A stretch of DNA of 64,000 nt from Nitratireductor aestuarii (GTDB lineage: Bacteria > Pseudomonadota > Alphaproteobacteria > Rhizobiales > Rhizobiaceae), in contig NZ_BMIF01000003.1 of NCBI RefSeq assembly GCF_014641695.1, forward strand, positions 62,001-126,000, written 5' to 3'. This document shows positions 26,093-34,998 of this stretch, one piece after another; positions within the stretch are counted from its first letter, which is position 1; the number at the start of each line of letters is the position of its first letter. The position numbers and the translations under genes were made by a program. Under the pieces are notes generated by a model that saw only the letters and a program-made list of their open reading frames with translations, was not told the origin of the DNA and searched no databases.

Positions 26093-27647
26093 TCTCCTCC
26101 CTAGACCCAACGGCGCCGGAACCGACCGTGGCGGCCAGCACCACGGCATTCTCGGTGACGTCCCCATTCCTGAGTTCCGCCGTAATCCTCCCGTCCTTCA
26201 TGACGAGCACGCGGTCACACAGACCCACCAGTTCCTGCAGTTCCGACGATATGACGATGCAGGCCTTGCCCTGGCGCACGAGCTCATCGATGAAGCTGTA
26301 GATCTGGCTCTTGTTGCCGATGTCGATGCCGCGGGTCGGTTCGTCGATGATGACGATCGAGGGGTCCTGCAGCATCGTCTTTGCCAGCAGCAGCTTCTGC
26401 TGGTTTCCTCCCGATAGCTGCCCAGCCTCGAGCTTCTTCGAGCGCACGCGGATGTCGTACCGCCGGATGGCGCCATTGAGCTCGGCGTTCTCGATACGCT
26501 CGTCGGTGTAGATTTTTCTGTAGAGCCAGGAGAGAGCGCTGAGCACGAGGTTCGGCGCCAGCCGCTCCCGCAGCAGCAACCCCTTGCCCTTGCGGTCCTC
26601 GGTCAGGTAGCCGATGCCTGCCTCGAAGCCATCGGCGACCGACCTGATCTGGACCGGCTTGCCGTTCACGCGGATGGCTGCTGCCTTCGCCGGCCTCAAG
26701 CCGAGGATGCCCTCGAAGATCTCCGTCCGCCCGGCGCCGATCATGCCGCCGAAACCCAGCACCTCGCCGGGCCGGGCGACGAAGGACGCCTCATGAACGA
26801 AGCCGGGAACAGAAAGGTGCTCGACCTCAAACAGTGGATCGGCGGCGCTGGTGCCGCGCTTGTGCGGATAGAGCATCGAAAGTTCGCGTCCGACCATCAG
26901 CCGCGCCATGTCCTGCTGGGTGACGCTACCGGCATCGTAGGTGCCGATCATATTGCCGTCGCGTAGCACGGTGATGCGATCGGCGAGCGCCTCGACCTCA
27001 TCGAGTCGGTGCGAAATGTAGAGAACGGCGACCCCCCGGTCTCGGAGCGCCCGGATCTTGTCGAGCAGCAGATCCACTTCGGAGGCGGTGAGGACGGCGG
27101 TGGGCTCGTCGAAGATGACGATCCTGTGCTCCTCCAGTAGCCCGCGGGCGATCTGCACCATCTGCCGCTGCGCGATCGACAGCTCACGTACGAGCTGCCA
27201 GGGGCGCGCAGTGCAGCCCAGCGCAGCCAACTGACGGATGGCGATCTGCTCCATCGTCCGGTCATCGATCACGCCGTGACGCGTGACCTCGCGGCCAAGG
27301 AACAGGTTCTCTACGACCGTCAGATCCTCGGCGAGCAGGATTTCCTGATGGACGAGCACGATGCCGCGCCGTTCGGCGTCGGCGGGCCCGTGGAAGGCCA
27401 TGTCCTCGCCAAGATAGTTGATCGTTCCGAAGCTGGGCTGGATGTGGCCGGATATCAGACGCATGAGCGTGGACTTGCCAGCGCCGTTCTCGCCTATGAT
27501 CGCATGAATCTCACCGCCATGGATGGAGAGGTTGACGTCACGCAGAACCGTGACCGGACCATACTGCTTGCCCGCTCCGGTCAGCCGCAACAGCTCTGCG
27601 GTCTCCGCAGGAGGCGCCGACCTTATCTCAAGCGCAGCTTCCATCAT
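26067..27647 (-). CDS. CUT2-type ABC transporter tandem ATP-binding protein
   Basis: A 526-residue double-ATPase subunit of the RbsA/MglA family. The N-terminal half has an intact Walker A (GENGAGKST, 52-60) and Walker B (IVIFDEPTAVL). The C-terminal half has a degenerate Walker A (GGMIGAGRTE) but an LSGGNQQK signature and VIIDEPTRGID. One competent and one degenerate site is typical of CUT2 ATPases. The ATG shares a 4-nt ATGA overlap with the gntR stop, so regulator and transporter are coupled. Confidence 0.95.
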   Translation of the reverse strand: MMEAALEIRSAPPAETAELLRLTGAGKQYGPVTVLRDVNLSIHGGEIHAIIGENGAGKSTLMRLISGHIQPSFGTINYLGEDMAFHGPADAERRGIVLVHQEILLAEDLTVVENLFLGREVTRHGVIDDRTMEQIAIRQLAALGCTARPWQLVRELSIAQRQMVQIARGLLEEHRIVIFDEPTAVLTASEVDLLLDKIRALRDRGVAVLYISHRLDEVEALADRITVLRDGNMIGTYDAGSVTQQDMARLMVGRELSMLYPHKRGTSAADPLFEVEHLSVPGFVHEASFVARPGEVLGFGGMIGAGRTEIFEGILGLRPAKAAAIRVNGKPVQIRSVADGFEAGIGYLTEDRKGKGLLLRERLAPNLVLSALSWLYRKIYTDERIENAELNGAIRRYDIRVRSKKLEAGQLSGGNQQKLLLAKTMLQDPSIVIIDEPTRGIDIGNKSQIYSFIDELVRQGKACIVISSELQELVGLCDRVLVMKDGRITAELRNGDVTENAVVLAATVGSGAVGSREENARDRHHL

Positions 27648-28357
27648 TGCTCGAACACCGGCAGCAGGCGGTCCCGCGACCGCTCGATGTGCACGCGCAT
27701 CGCGGCCTCGGCAGCGTCCGCGTCGCGCGCTTCGAAGGCTGAGATGATGGCCTCGTGCTCGGAAAGTGCCTCTTCCGTAACCCGCGAGTGAAACATCAGG
27801 CGGAAGATATGGTAATGCACGTGCTGGTGGGCGAGCGTGGAGCGCATCAGCTCGTTGCCGCCCATCTCCATGATCATGTCATGGAACACCGCATCCTCGC
27901 GAGCGAACTGCGAATAGCGGATCCGCTCGTCACCCTTTTGGCCCCGGCTAGCCATGACGCCGGCCGCCTCGGTGAGGCGGGCAAGGCTGTCATCGTCCAG
28001 GCTCGCGACCGCCTGGCGAGCGGCATAGGGCTCGATCAGCAGGCGCATCTCGTAAAGATCAAGGAACTGCTTGGCATTGAGCTGCGGCGCGGCCCGATAT
28101 CCCATGAGATGGGTTTTTAAGACGAGCCCTTCACCCTCCAGGCGCCCCAGTGCCTCGCGAACCGGAGTTTGAGAAACGCCAAGCTCACGGGCCAGATTGT
28201 CGACCGTGATGCGGGAGCCCGGCGCGATCCTCAGCGACATGAGCTGCGCGAAGATCGTCTCATAGACTTCGTTGGCAAGGCTGGAGGGACGCCGGATGGT
28301 CGTTGTGCCGGGTGTCTCGCTCGCTGCGCTGTCCTGTGTCTGAGCTCGTCTTGCCAT
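27644..28357 (-). CDS. GntR family regulator, FadR/FCD subfamily
   Basis: A 237-residue transcription factor: an N-terminal winged helix-turn-helix (ARELGVSQTPVREALGRLEGEGL, given in part, about 59-80) and an FCD ligand-binding domain with the metal-site histidines typical of the subfamily. It is the first gene of the transporter operon and faces the catabolic operon, so it probably represses both until a pathway intermediate binds. The shared intergenic region holds a 13-bp palindrome at 28372-28384. Confidence 0.93.
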   Translation of the reverse strand: MARRAQTQDSAASETPGTTTIRRPSSLANEVYETIFAQLMSLRIAPGSRITVDNLARELGVSQTPVREALGRLEGEGLVLKTHLMGYRAAPQLNAKQFLDLYEMRLLIEPYAARQAVASLDDDSLARLTEAAGVMASRGQKGDERIRYSQFAREDAVFHDMIMEMGGNELMRSTLAHQHVHYHIFRLMFHSRVTEEALSEHEAIISAFEARDADAAEAAMRVHIERSRDRLLPVFEQ

Positions 28358-28371
28358 TGCTTCCTCTCGCT

Positions 28372-28419
28372 ATTGAATTTCAATTAGCACGATGCTACAC
28401 GATATTCAATCTGATATCA
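28372..28419. promoter_or_regulatory. Candidate GntR operators in the divergent promoter
   Basis: ATTGAA-T-TTCAAT (28372-28384) is a perfect palindrome 14 nt upstream of the gntR ATG. A second symmetric element, GATAT-N8-ATATC (28401-28418), includes TGATATCA at 28412-28419. FCD-type GntR regulators bind short AT-rich palindromes of this kind. Both lie between the two operons. Confidence 0.55.
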
Positions 28420-28435
28420 TATAGGATTTGGGTGG

Positions 28436-29476
28436 ATGTTGATATCGGCGGACTTAGCGATGTCCGTGGCACGCGCTCTTCTGGAGCGGGCGGGGGTGCC
28501 GGAGGAGCACGCACGACTCCAGGCGGAGGTGCTGGTGCAGGCGGAACTGAGAGGTCATGCCTCGCATGGTTTGCAGCGTCTGCCGCGCCTCCTGAAGCGA
28601 ATCTGCAATGGCCTCGTGAACGTTTCGACGACCGGCCGGCACAGCTGGCAGCGCAGCGCCTATCTTCATGTGGAGGGCGAAGCGGGCATGGGACCCGCGG
28701 TTGCGATTGCTGCCATCCAGGCCCTGATTGCACGGGTCCCGGAAACCGGTATCGCTGTTGCCGGCATTTCCAACTCAAACCATCTCGGGATGCTGGCGCC
28801 CTATGTGGAGCAGGTAGCTGAGGCCGGATGCATCGGCATTGCCCTGTCGAGCTCCGAGGCGCTTGTCCATCCGCATGGCGGCGCCGAGGCCATGCTCGGC
28901 ACAAACCCCATCGCAATAGCGGTGCCGGGGCGCCCGGGCGAGCCGTTCGTGCTCGATCTCGCGACGGGTATCGTCTCGATGGGCAAGGTGCACGATCATG
29001 CGTTGCGCGGAGAACCGCTGGAGGAAGGCTGGGCGCTCGACGCGGAAGGCCGGCCCACCACCGATGCGGAGGCCGCGAAGGCCGGCTCGCTCGCCTCGTT
29101 TGGAGGCGCCAAGGGGTTTGGGCTGGGGCTCGGGTTCGAGCTGCTGGTTGCCTCCATCGCCGGGTCTGCCTTCGCACCCGACGTGCGCGGCACGCTCGAT
29201 GACCGACATCCGGCCAACAAGGGCGATGTGTTCATCGTGATCGATCCTGCCCGCAACGGCCTTGCCGATGCGATCGCGGGCTATCTCGATCGCGTTCGCA
29301 ATGCCCGGGTCCGCGAAGGCGCGGGGCGGATTCTGGTGCCCGGCGACCGCGCTCGTTCGCGCCGGCAGGAGGCGCTGGCGAAGGGTATCAATATCGCTCC
29401 CGCCCTCTGGTCACGTCTTTCCGGTCCCGAAGCCACGAAACTGTTTTCCCTTAGAGAGGAAGGCCATCCATCATGA
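28436..29476 (+). CDS. Ldh2/malate dehydrogenase-family oxidoreductase
   Basis: A 346-residue NAD(P)-dependent dehydrogenase of the Ldh2/YlbC family, distinct from ordinary malate and lactate dehydrogenases. Landmarks are RGHASHGLQRLP (about 40-51), the GISNSNHLGML substrate region and GTNPIAIAVPG. Members act on 2-hydroxy or 2-oxo acids such as sulfolactate, ureidoglycolate, diketogulonate or piperideine carboxylate. The substrate here is undetermined. It leads a four-gene operon, overlaps the next gene by 4 nt, and is divergent from gntR. Confidence 0.9.
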   Translation: MLISADLAMSVARALLERAGVPEEHARLQAEVLVQAELRGHASHGLQRLPRLLKRICNGLVNVSTTGRHSWQRSAYLHVEGEAGMGPAVAIAAIQALIARVPETGIAVAGISNSNHLGMLAPYVEQVAEAGCIGIALSSSEALVHPHGGAEAMLGTNPIAIAVPGRPGEPFVLDLATGIVSMGKVHDHALRGEPLEEGWALDAEGRPTTDAEAAKAGSLASFGGAKGFGLGLGFELLVASIAGSAFAPDVRGTLDDRHPANKGDVFIVIDPARNGLADAIAGYLDRVRNARVREGAGRILVPGDRARSRRQEALAKGINIAPALWSRLSGPEATKLFSLREEGHPS

Positions 29477-30690
29477 TCACCTCCACCGCGCTCAGGGCGC
29501 CCCGCGAAATCCTGTTCGGCAGCGGGCAGCGCAGATCTCTCGGCCGCGTCGCACGCCGCTTCGGCAACCGTGCGCTGGTTTGCACGGATGCGCGGCTGGC
29601 GGGGGATCCAATATTCCTCGAAATGATGGATGACCTGCGCAGCGCCGGGATGGTGGTTCAGATCGACGCCGGTGTCGAGCCCGACGTGCCGCGGGACTCC
29701 TGCGTCCGGGCGGCGGTGCCGGCGCGCGAGTTCAATCCGGACCTGGTGATCGGCATCGGCGGCGGAAGCTGCCTCGACTATGCCAAATGCGTCGCGCTGC
29801 TGATGACGCACGGGGGATCGCCCGAGCAGTATTATGGAGAGTTCAAGGTTCCCGGTCCCGTGCTTCCGATCATCGCCATGCCGACCACGGCGGGCACGGG
29901 ATCGGAAGCGACGCCGGTCGCGGTGCTCTCTGACCCGGACAAGATCATGAAGGTGGGCATCTCGAGCCCGTATCTCATTCCGCAGGTTGCCATCTGCGAT
30001 CCGGAACTGACGCTGACCTGCCCGCCCGGACTGACCGCAGTGACAGGAGCCGATGCCCTGACTCATGCCATCGAGGCCTTCATGGCAGTGCGCCGCGAGC
30101 CTTCGCCCGACCTCGCGCTTGAACGGGTGTTCATCGGCAAGACCGAGATGACGGACTTCTTCGCGCTCAAGGCCATCAGCCTGATCAACGCCGGTCTTGA
30201 CCGGGCTTGCCGTGAGGGCTCGGATCTCGAGGCGCGTACCAAAGTTATGATGGGCGCGCTCTACGCGGGACTCGCGTTCGGCACGGCCGGCACGGCGGCG
30301 TCGCATGCGATCCAGTACCCGATCGGCGCGCTGACTCACACGGCGCATGGCCTCGGCGTGGCCTGCATGATGCCCTATGTGATGGCTTATAACCGTGCGG
30401 CCTATGGCGCAGAGCTCGCCGAGATCGGACGGGCGATGGGGCTTGATGGAGCCGACGAGGGGCAGCTGGGCGAGCTGACGATACGTCACGTCGCCACGTT
30501 GTTCCGCACGATCGGCATCCCGGCTTCGCTCGCGGAGCTCGGCCTTGCGCGCGACAAGCTCGCATGGGTCGGCGAGCAGGGGCTGACCGTCGACCGCCTC
30601 ATCAAGAACAATCCGCGTCCGCTCGATGCCGCCTCAATGGAACGCCTGCTTCAGGCTGCCTATGCGGGCGACCTCGCGAGCGTCGACTGA
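29473..30690 (+). CDS. Iron-containing (type III) alcohol dehydrogenase
   Basis: A 405-residue group III alcohol dehydrogenase. It has the GIGGGSCLDYAK nucleotide-binding motif (about 95-106), the TTAGTGSEATP loop, and the metal-binding signature DALTHAIEAF with HTAHGLGVAC further on. Enzymes of this group interconvert aldehydes or 2-oxo compounds with alcohols; maleylacetate reductases and lactaldehyde reductases are relatives. It starts in an ATGA overlap with the Ldh2 gene and lies 16 nt before the aldehyde dehydrogenase gene, so it is part of the same pathway. Confidence 0.93.
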   Translation: MITSTALRAPREILFGSGQRRSLGRVARRFGNRALVCTDARLAGDPIFLEMMDDLRSAGMVVQIDAGVEPDVPRDSCVRAAVPAREFNPDLVIGIGGGSCLDYAKCVALLMTHGGSPEQYYGEFKVPGPVLPIIAMPTTAGTGSEATPVAVLSDPDKIMKVGISSPYLIPQVAICDPELTLTCPPGLTAVTGADALTHAIEAFMAVRREPSPDLALERVFIGKTEMTDFFALKAISLINAGLDRACREGSDLEARTKVMMGALYAGLAFGTAGTAASHAIQYPIGALTHTAHGLGVACMMPYVMAYNRAAYGAELAEIGRAMGLDGADEGQLGELTIRHVATLFRTIGIPASLAELGLARDKLAWVGEQGLTVDRLIKNNPRPLDAASMERLLQAAYAGDLASVD

Positions 30691-30706
30691 GCTACAGGAG
30701 CAGAGT

Positions 30707-32176
30707 ATGAACAAGCCAATTCCGACCGATACAGGCCTGCCGCGCTCGTGCCATGACTACGCGCCGGGCCTCTTCATCGGAGGGCAGTGGGTGCCCGGCA
30801 ATGCCATTCCCGTCGTTGATCCGGCAACGGAAGAAGTGCTGGCCCAGGTCGCCGATGCGACGGTCGAGCACGCCCGGGCGGCGGTGGATGCGGCCCATGC
30901 GGCAGCCGAAGGATGGAGCGCGACCCCGCCCCGCAAGCGCTCGGAAATCCTCATGCGCTGCTTCCATCTCATGATCGAGCGCCATGAGGAGCTCGCCCGC
31001 CTGATCACGCTCGAGAACGGCAAGAGCCTGGCGGACGCGCGCGGCGAGGTGACCTATGCTGCCGAGTTCTTCCGCTGGTACGCGGAGGAGGGCGTGCGCG
31101 TGCGCGGCGAGTACCAAATCGCACCGTCGGGTAACAACCACATCATCGTCGAGTATGAGCCGATCGGCATCTGTGTGCTCATCACGCCGTGGAACTTTCC
31201 GGCGGCGATGGCGACCCGCAAGATCGCTCCGGCGCTGGCGGCAGGATGCACGGTCATCCTCAAGCCCGCAAGCGAGACGCCGCTCACGGCCTATGCGCTC
31301 GCCACGCTCTACCGCGACGCCGGCGTGCCCGACGGTGTGGTGAACGTCATCACCACAACCAAGCCCGGTCCGGTGACCGCCGCAATGCTGGACGATGCGC
31401 GCGTCCGCAAGCTCTCCTTCACCGGCTCCACGGCCGTCGGCCGCACGCTGCTGGCGGAAGCTGCCCGCACCGTCGTGAGCTGCTCAATGGAGCTCGGCGG
31501 GAATGCGCCCTTCATCGTGTTCGACGATGCGGACTTGGAAGCCGCGCTCGACGGCGCGATGATCGCCAAGATGCGCAACGCGGGCGAAGCCTGCACGGCC
31601 GCCAACCGCTTCCTCGTGCAGGATGGCATCCATGACCGGTTCGTTGACGGGCTTGTCAAACGCATGGCAGCGCTCAAGGTCGGCCCGGGTCTGGACGAAA
31701 GCGTCCAGTGCGGGCCGATGATCACCCGCAAGGCCGTCGAGAAGATCGACGCGCTGGTGACCGACGCCGTGAGCCGTGGCGCGAAGGTGCTTCTGGGCGG
31801 AAAGCTACTCGCCAACAAGGGGTTCTATTACCCACCCACCGTGCTTACGGACGTGTCGCGCGACGCGATGATGACGGAGGAGGAGATCTTCGGTCCGGTG
31901 GCGCCGGTCTACCGTTTCAGCAACCCGGATGACGCGGTGGCCTTCGCCAACGATACCGAGCATGGTCTTGCCGCGTACCTCTACACATCCGACGTGAAGA
32001 GGGGCCTGCAGCTCAGCCGCCGGATCGAAACCGGCATGGTCGGGCTCAACCGCGGGCTGGTCTCGGACGCGGCCGCGCCCTTCGGCGGCGTCAAGCAGAG
32101 CGGGCTGGGCCGTGAGGGCGGGGCCCATGGCATTCTCGAATTCCTCGAGGCAAAATACGTGGCCACGACGATCTGA
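30707..32176 (+). CDS. NAD(P)-dependent aldehyde dehydrogenase (succinate-semialdehyde type)
   Basis: A 489-residue ALDH-superfamily enzyme. The general base E262 lies in MELGGNAPF and the nucleophile C296 in NAGEACTAANR, a sequence form usual in succinate-semialdehyde dehydrogenases. NFP at 163-165 and a full C-terminal oligomerisation segment are present. The ATG at 30707 follows CAGGAG 6 nt upstream. It would oxidise an aldehyde made by the adjacent alcohol dehydrogenase; whether that is succinate semialdehyde or another short aldehyde is open. Confidence 0.93.
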   Translation: MNKPIPTDTGLPRSCHDYAPGLFIGGQWVPGNAIPVVDPATEEVLAQVADATVEHARAAVDAAHAAAEGWSATPPRKRSEILMRCFHLMIERHEELARLITLENGKSLADARGEVTYAAEFFRWYAEEGVRVRGEYQIAPSGNNHIIVEYEPIGICVLITPWNFPAAMATRKIAPALAAGCTVILKPASETPLTAYALATLYRDAGVPDGVVNVITTTKPGPVTAAMLDDARVRKLSFTGSTAVGRTLLAEAARTVVSCSMELGGNAPFIVFDDADLEAALDGAMIAKMRNAGEACTAANRFLVQDGIHDRFVDGLVKRMAALKVGPGLDESVQCGPMITRKAVEKIDALVTDAVSRGAKVLLGGKLLANKGFYYPPTVLTDVSRDAMMTEEEIFGPVAPVYRFSNPDDAVAFANDTEHGLAAYLYTSDVKRGLQLSRRIETGMVGLNRGLVSDAAAPFGGVKQSGLGREGGAHGILEFLEAKYVATTI

Positions 32177-32184
32177 AGGCTGCC

Positions 32185-32997
32185 ATGGATCTCTTTCGTA
32201 CCCGCGACCACGTCCCGGACTTCGACGCCTATGTCGAGGTCTATCACAAGCGCAGCGCTGCGACCCGCGCGCGGTGCCGCGCCGAGCTCGATGTGGCCTA
32301 TGGTCCTGGCGAGCTCGAACGCCTGGACCTGTTCTTCCCCGAGGGGGAGGTACGGGCCGCGCCCGTCCATCTCTTCATCCACGGCGGTTATTGGCGGATG
32401 TTCGACAAGAGCGATTTTTCCTTCGTCGCCGACACGGTGGTGGCGGCCGGAGGCATCGCGGCCATCCTGAACTACAGCCTGATGCCTGCCGTGCGGATGG
32501 AGAAGATCGTGCGCCAGGTGCGCGCGGCCGCTGCCTGGCTTTGTGAAAACGCGGCGGGCTTCGGCGGTGATCCCGAGAAGTTCACCGTTTCGGGCCATTC
32601 GGCGGGCGGACACCTTTGCGCCTTCCTGCTCGACGCGGACAGCCCGGTGCGGCCCAAGGCTACGCTGATGCTGAGCGGGATCTACGAACTCGAGCCCCTT
32701 CAGCACTCGTTCCTGCAGCCGGAGATCGGCATTACGGACGAGGAGGTGCGCCGCTTCTCACCGCTGCGTCTCGCCTACCGCCCGATTGGGCCGGCGATGC
32801 TGATGGCAGGGGTGCACGAAACGGAACCCTTCCACGAGCAGGGGCAGGCGATGGCGGAAACCCTGCAGCGGGACGGCCTGGAGGCTGAGTTCCAGTCGAT
32901 TCCGGGTGCCAATCATATGAGCATCGTGCTGGACCTCGGTAATGCCGAGACCGCTCCCGGCCGTGCGCTGGCGCAGATGGTAAAGCGCGGGGCATAG
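32185..32997 (+). CDS. Alpha/beta hydrolase, kynurenine formamidase-like
   Basis: A 270-residue alpha/beta hydrolase with an oxyanion motif HGGYW (66-70), nucleophile elbow GHSAGG (137-142, S139) and a likely catalytic histidine in GANHMS near residue 245. The HGGYW form is typical of arylformamidase-like hydrolases, but the operon has no other tryptophan-degradation gene, so the true substrate is probably an ester, lactone or amide of the pathway. It begins 8 nt after the aldehyde dehydrogenase stop and ends the operon. Confidence 0.85.
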   Translation: MDLFRTRDHVPDFDAYVEVYHKRSAATRARCRAELDVAYGPGELERLDLFFPEGEVRAAPVHLFIHGGYWRMFDKSDFSFVADTVVAAGGIAAILNYSLMPAVRMEKIVRQVRAAAAWLCENAAGFGGDPEKFTVSGHSAGGHLCAFLLDADSPVRPKATLMLSGIYELEPLQHSFLQPEIGITDEEVRRFSPLRLAYRPIGPAMLMAGVHETEPFHEQGQAMAETLQRDGLEAEFQSIPGANHMSIVLDLGNAETAPGRALAQMVKRGA

Positions 32998-33161
32998 ACC
33001 GCCCGGAGCCGCACCAGCAGTTTCTCGCCGACCGACTCACGCTGCATCGGCTGAACAGGCTGAGCGCGGCGCTGGCTGCAGCTGCAGCCCAGACTTGAGA
33101 GAGGACGCCCTTGGGTGGTCCGACCGGGCGTCATCGCTTTGCTACCAAAAGAACTTTATGC

Positions 33162-33422
33162 TCACGCCATTCCGAGCGCGGCCATGTAGAGGTCCAGCAT
33201 TGCCTCTTCCTCCTGGCGCTCGTTCGCATCCTTCTTGCGCAGGCGAACGATCGTGCGAATGGCCTTGGTGTCGAAGCCCTGACCTTTCATCTCGGCGTAG
33301 ACATCCTTGATGTCGTCCGAAATGGACTTCTTTTCTTCTTCCAGGCGCTCGATCCGCTCTACGAAGGCGCGCAGCTGGCCTGCGGCTACGGTCTGTGAGG
33401 TCTCGTTTACAACGTCGTTCAT
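33162..33422 (-). CDS. gapR: GapR family nucleoid-associated protein (DUF2312)
   Basis: An 86-residue DNA-binding protein of the GapR/DUF2312 family. In Caulobacter GapR encircles overtwisted DNA and helps replication and topoisomerases. The conserved stretches are [18 protein letters not shown] (16-33) and [27 protein letters not shown] precedes the ATG at 33422, so the much longer open frame upstream is spurious. It is monocistronic, with the hairpin repeats B and C upstream. Confidence 0.95.
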   Translation of the reverse strand: MNDVVNETSQTVAAGQLRAFVERIERLEEEKKSISDDIKDVYAEMKGQGFDTKAIRTIVRLRKKDANERQEEEAMLDLYMAALGMA

Positions 33423-33591
33423 TCTCTGCTCCAGCTGAGATTCGTTCGCGCAATTTGGCGGGAAATGGTTAACGGTTCGATGCCGGAGGCGGACAAGAAA
33501 ATCAAGCCGGACGAATTGTCCGGCCCGCGCGCCCGCTCGGCGTCTCCATCCGAAAACACGGCGCTTGTTGTCGATTTTGTGACTCGGCAGC

Positions 33592-33631
33592 GGTTCCAGG
33601 AAAAGTGGGAACCGGTTTTGCGTCCGGAACC
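33592..33631. repeat. GGAAAAGTG-core hairpin repeat, copy B
   Basis: Arms GGTTCC (33592-33597) and GGAACC (33626-33631) enclose the core GGAAAAGTGGGAACCGGTTTT. A direct copy begins 56 nt downstream, and a diverged one lies at 14644-14688. The core itself can also fold, because GGAAAA faces a TTTT-containing end. Confidence 0.8.
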
Positions 33632-33647
33632 GCTGCGAAAGAAAGTA

Positions 33648-33687
33648 GGTTCCAGGAAAAGTGGGAACCGGTTTTCCGTCGAGAACC
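33648..33687. repeat. GGAAAAGTG-core hairpin repeat, copy C
   Basis: The first 28 nt (33648-33675) are identical to copy B and in the same orientation; the tail reads CCGTCGAGAACC, keeping five bases of the outer arm. Both copies sit between gapR and the DUF1244 gene. Confidence 0.8.
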
Positions 33688-33706
33688 GCGCAACCAAAAA
33701 AGACTG

Positions 33707-34015
33707 CTAGTGGTCGCGTGGCCGGTTCTGCTCGAAGGATGCTTTCTGCTCGGCCGTCGCCTCGCGCTGGTACTTTGCCTGCCACTCGGCATAGGGCATG
33801 CCATAGATCAGTTCGCGGGAATCGTCCTTGCTGAGCGCAACGCCTTCGGCCTCGGCAGCCTCGCGGTACCAGTTCGACAGGCAGTTGCGGCAGAAGCCCG
33901 CGAGGTTCATCAGGTCGATGTTCTGCACGTCGGTGCGATTGCGCAGATGTTCCACGAGCCTGCGGAAAGCAGCGGCCTCGAAGTCGCGGCGTTGTTCTTC
34001 GGTCAGTTCTGTCAT
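33707..34015 (-). CDS. DUF1244 domain-containing protein
   Basis: A 102-residue protein consisting of one DUF1244 domain, recognised by [26 protein letters not shown] (about 36-50) and [12 protein letters not shown]. The CRNC pair could bind a metal, though no function is established. Its ATG shares a 4-nt overlap with the upstream amidohydrolase stop, so the two are made together. Confidence 0.93.
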   Translation of the reverse strand: MTELTEEQRRDFEAAAFRRLVEHLRNRTDVQNIDLMNLAGFCRNCLSNWYREAAEAEGVALSKDDSRELIYGMPYAEWQAKYQREATAEQKASFEQNRPRDH

Positions 34016-34833
34016 TCTGTACTCCCATCCCGGATCGGTCCGGTTCTGGAACCGAACATCCTCGTCTCATGAATATCAGGTCGGCGGTTGATCTCTTCAA
34101 GGATCGGCGCCAGCCGTCCGGCCCATTCAGCCGCGCCTGCCTCGGCAACGATCAGGTCCTGCCGGATCTCGATCAGCGCATGAGCATAGCCCTTGGCGGT
34201 GCAATGCTTGAACATCGTGTCGCCACGCAGCGCGCCGTCGTACGGCTCGTTGTCACCGACGACGATCCCCGGCTCTTTTTGAAGCGTGGAGATCAGCGGC
34301 TTCACGGCCCGGTCGTCCTTGTCCCAGAGAATACCCACGTGCCAGGGCCGCTCGCGACCCTGCATGTAGGGCGTGAACGAGTGGATCGAGATCACCAGCG
34401 GCGCGGAGCCTGTCTCTTCTGCAACGGATGTTACAACGGAGGAGACGGCATCATGATACGGACGGTAGAACTTTTCGATCCGTTTCCGGCGCTCTTCTTC
34501 CGCCAGGGGATAGTTCGCGCGAATCACCGTGCCGTCGTACAGTTGGCGGATCAGCGTCGGATCATCTTCGCCCCGGTTGGGATCGATCAGCAGCCGCGAG
34601 AACCGCGCCATCACGGCAGGTGCTTGCATGAGCGCGGAAAGCCTCCGCGTTACTGCTTCAGCCCCGATATCATACGCGATGTGGCGCTGGAATTCTGATG
34701 CTGGAAGCCCGAGATTGCCATATTGCTCGGGAAGAAGGTTGAAGGCGTGATCCGAAACCAGAACTAGACCTCTGGGACGGTCGCCGTCGATCACCTCGTA
34801 CGGGGGAAAATCCTGGGGAAGGGTGGGTGTCAT
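34012..34833 (-). CDS. N-formylglutamate amidohydrolase family protein
   Basis: A 273-residue hydrolase of the N-formylglutamate amidohydrolase family. Motifs include [13 protein letters not shown] (24-36), [13 protein letters not shown] (about 98-110) and ISIHSFTP. N-formylglutamate deformylase acts in histidine degradation, but no hut genes are near, and this branch often pairs with DUF1244 in alphaproteobacteria. The specific substrate is therefore uncertain. Confidence 0.9.
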   Translation of the reverse strand: MTPTLPQDFPPYEVIDGDRPRGLVLVSDHAFNLLPEQYGNLGLPASEFQRHIAYDIGAEAVTRRLSALMQAPAVMARFSRLLIDPNRGEDDPTLIRQLYDGTVIRANYPLAEEERRKRIEKFYRPYHDAVSSVVTSVAEETGSAPLVISIHSFTPYMQGRERPWHVGILWDKDDRAVKPLISTLQKEPGIVVGDNEPYDGALRGDTMFKHCTAKGYAHALIEIRQDLIVAEAGAAEWAGRLAPILEEINRRPDIHETRMFGSRTGPIRDGSTE

Positions 34834-34998
34834 GAGTCGGGAGCGGGCCGCCTTGATCGATACCGGGTAAAACTGTGCTATTGCTGCGCAACGAGGGTAC
34901 TATTATCCGCTCACATTGACATGTGCATTTACTTTAAACACAACAGCCGGAATGCCGCTCATATGCCGAGACGAAAAATGCATCATAAAGGGTTGTCC

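Noticed and set aside
33423-34148. Extended upstream frame of gapR through the hairpin repeats
   Set aside because: The family start and ribosome-binding site are at 33422; the extension reads through repeats and the DUF1244 gene.
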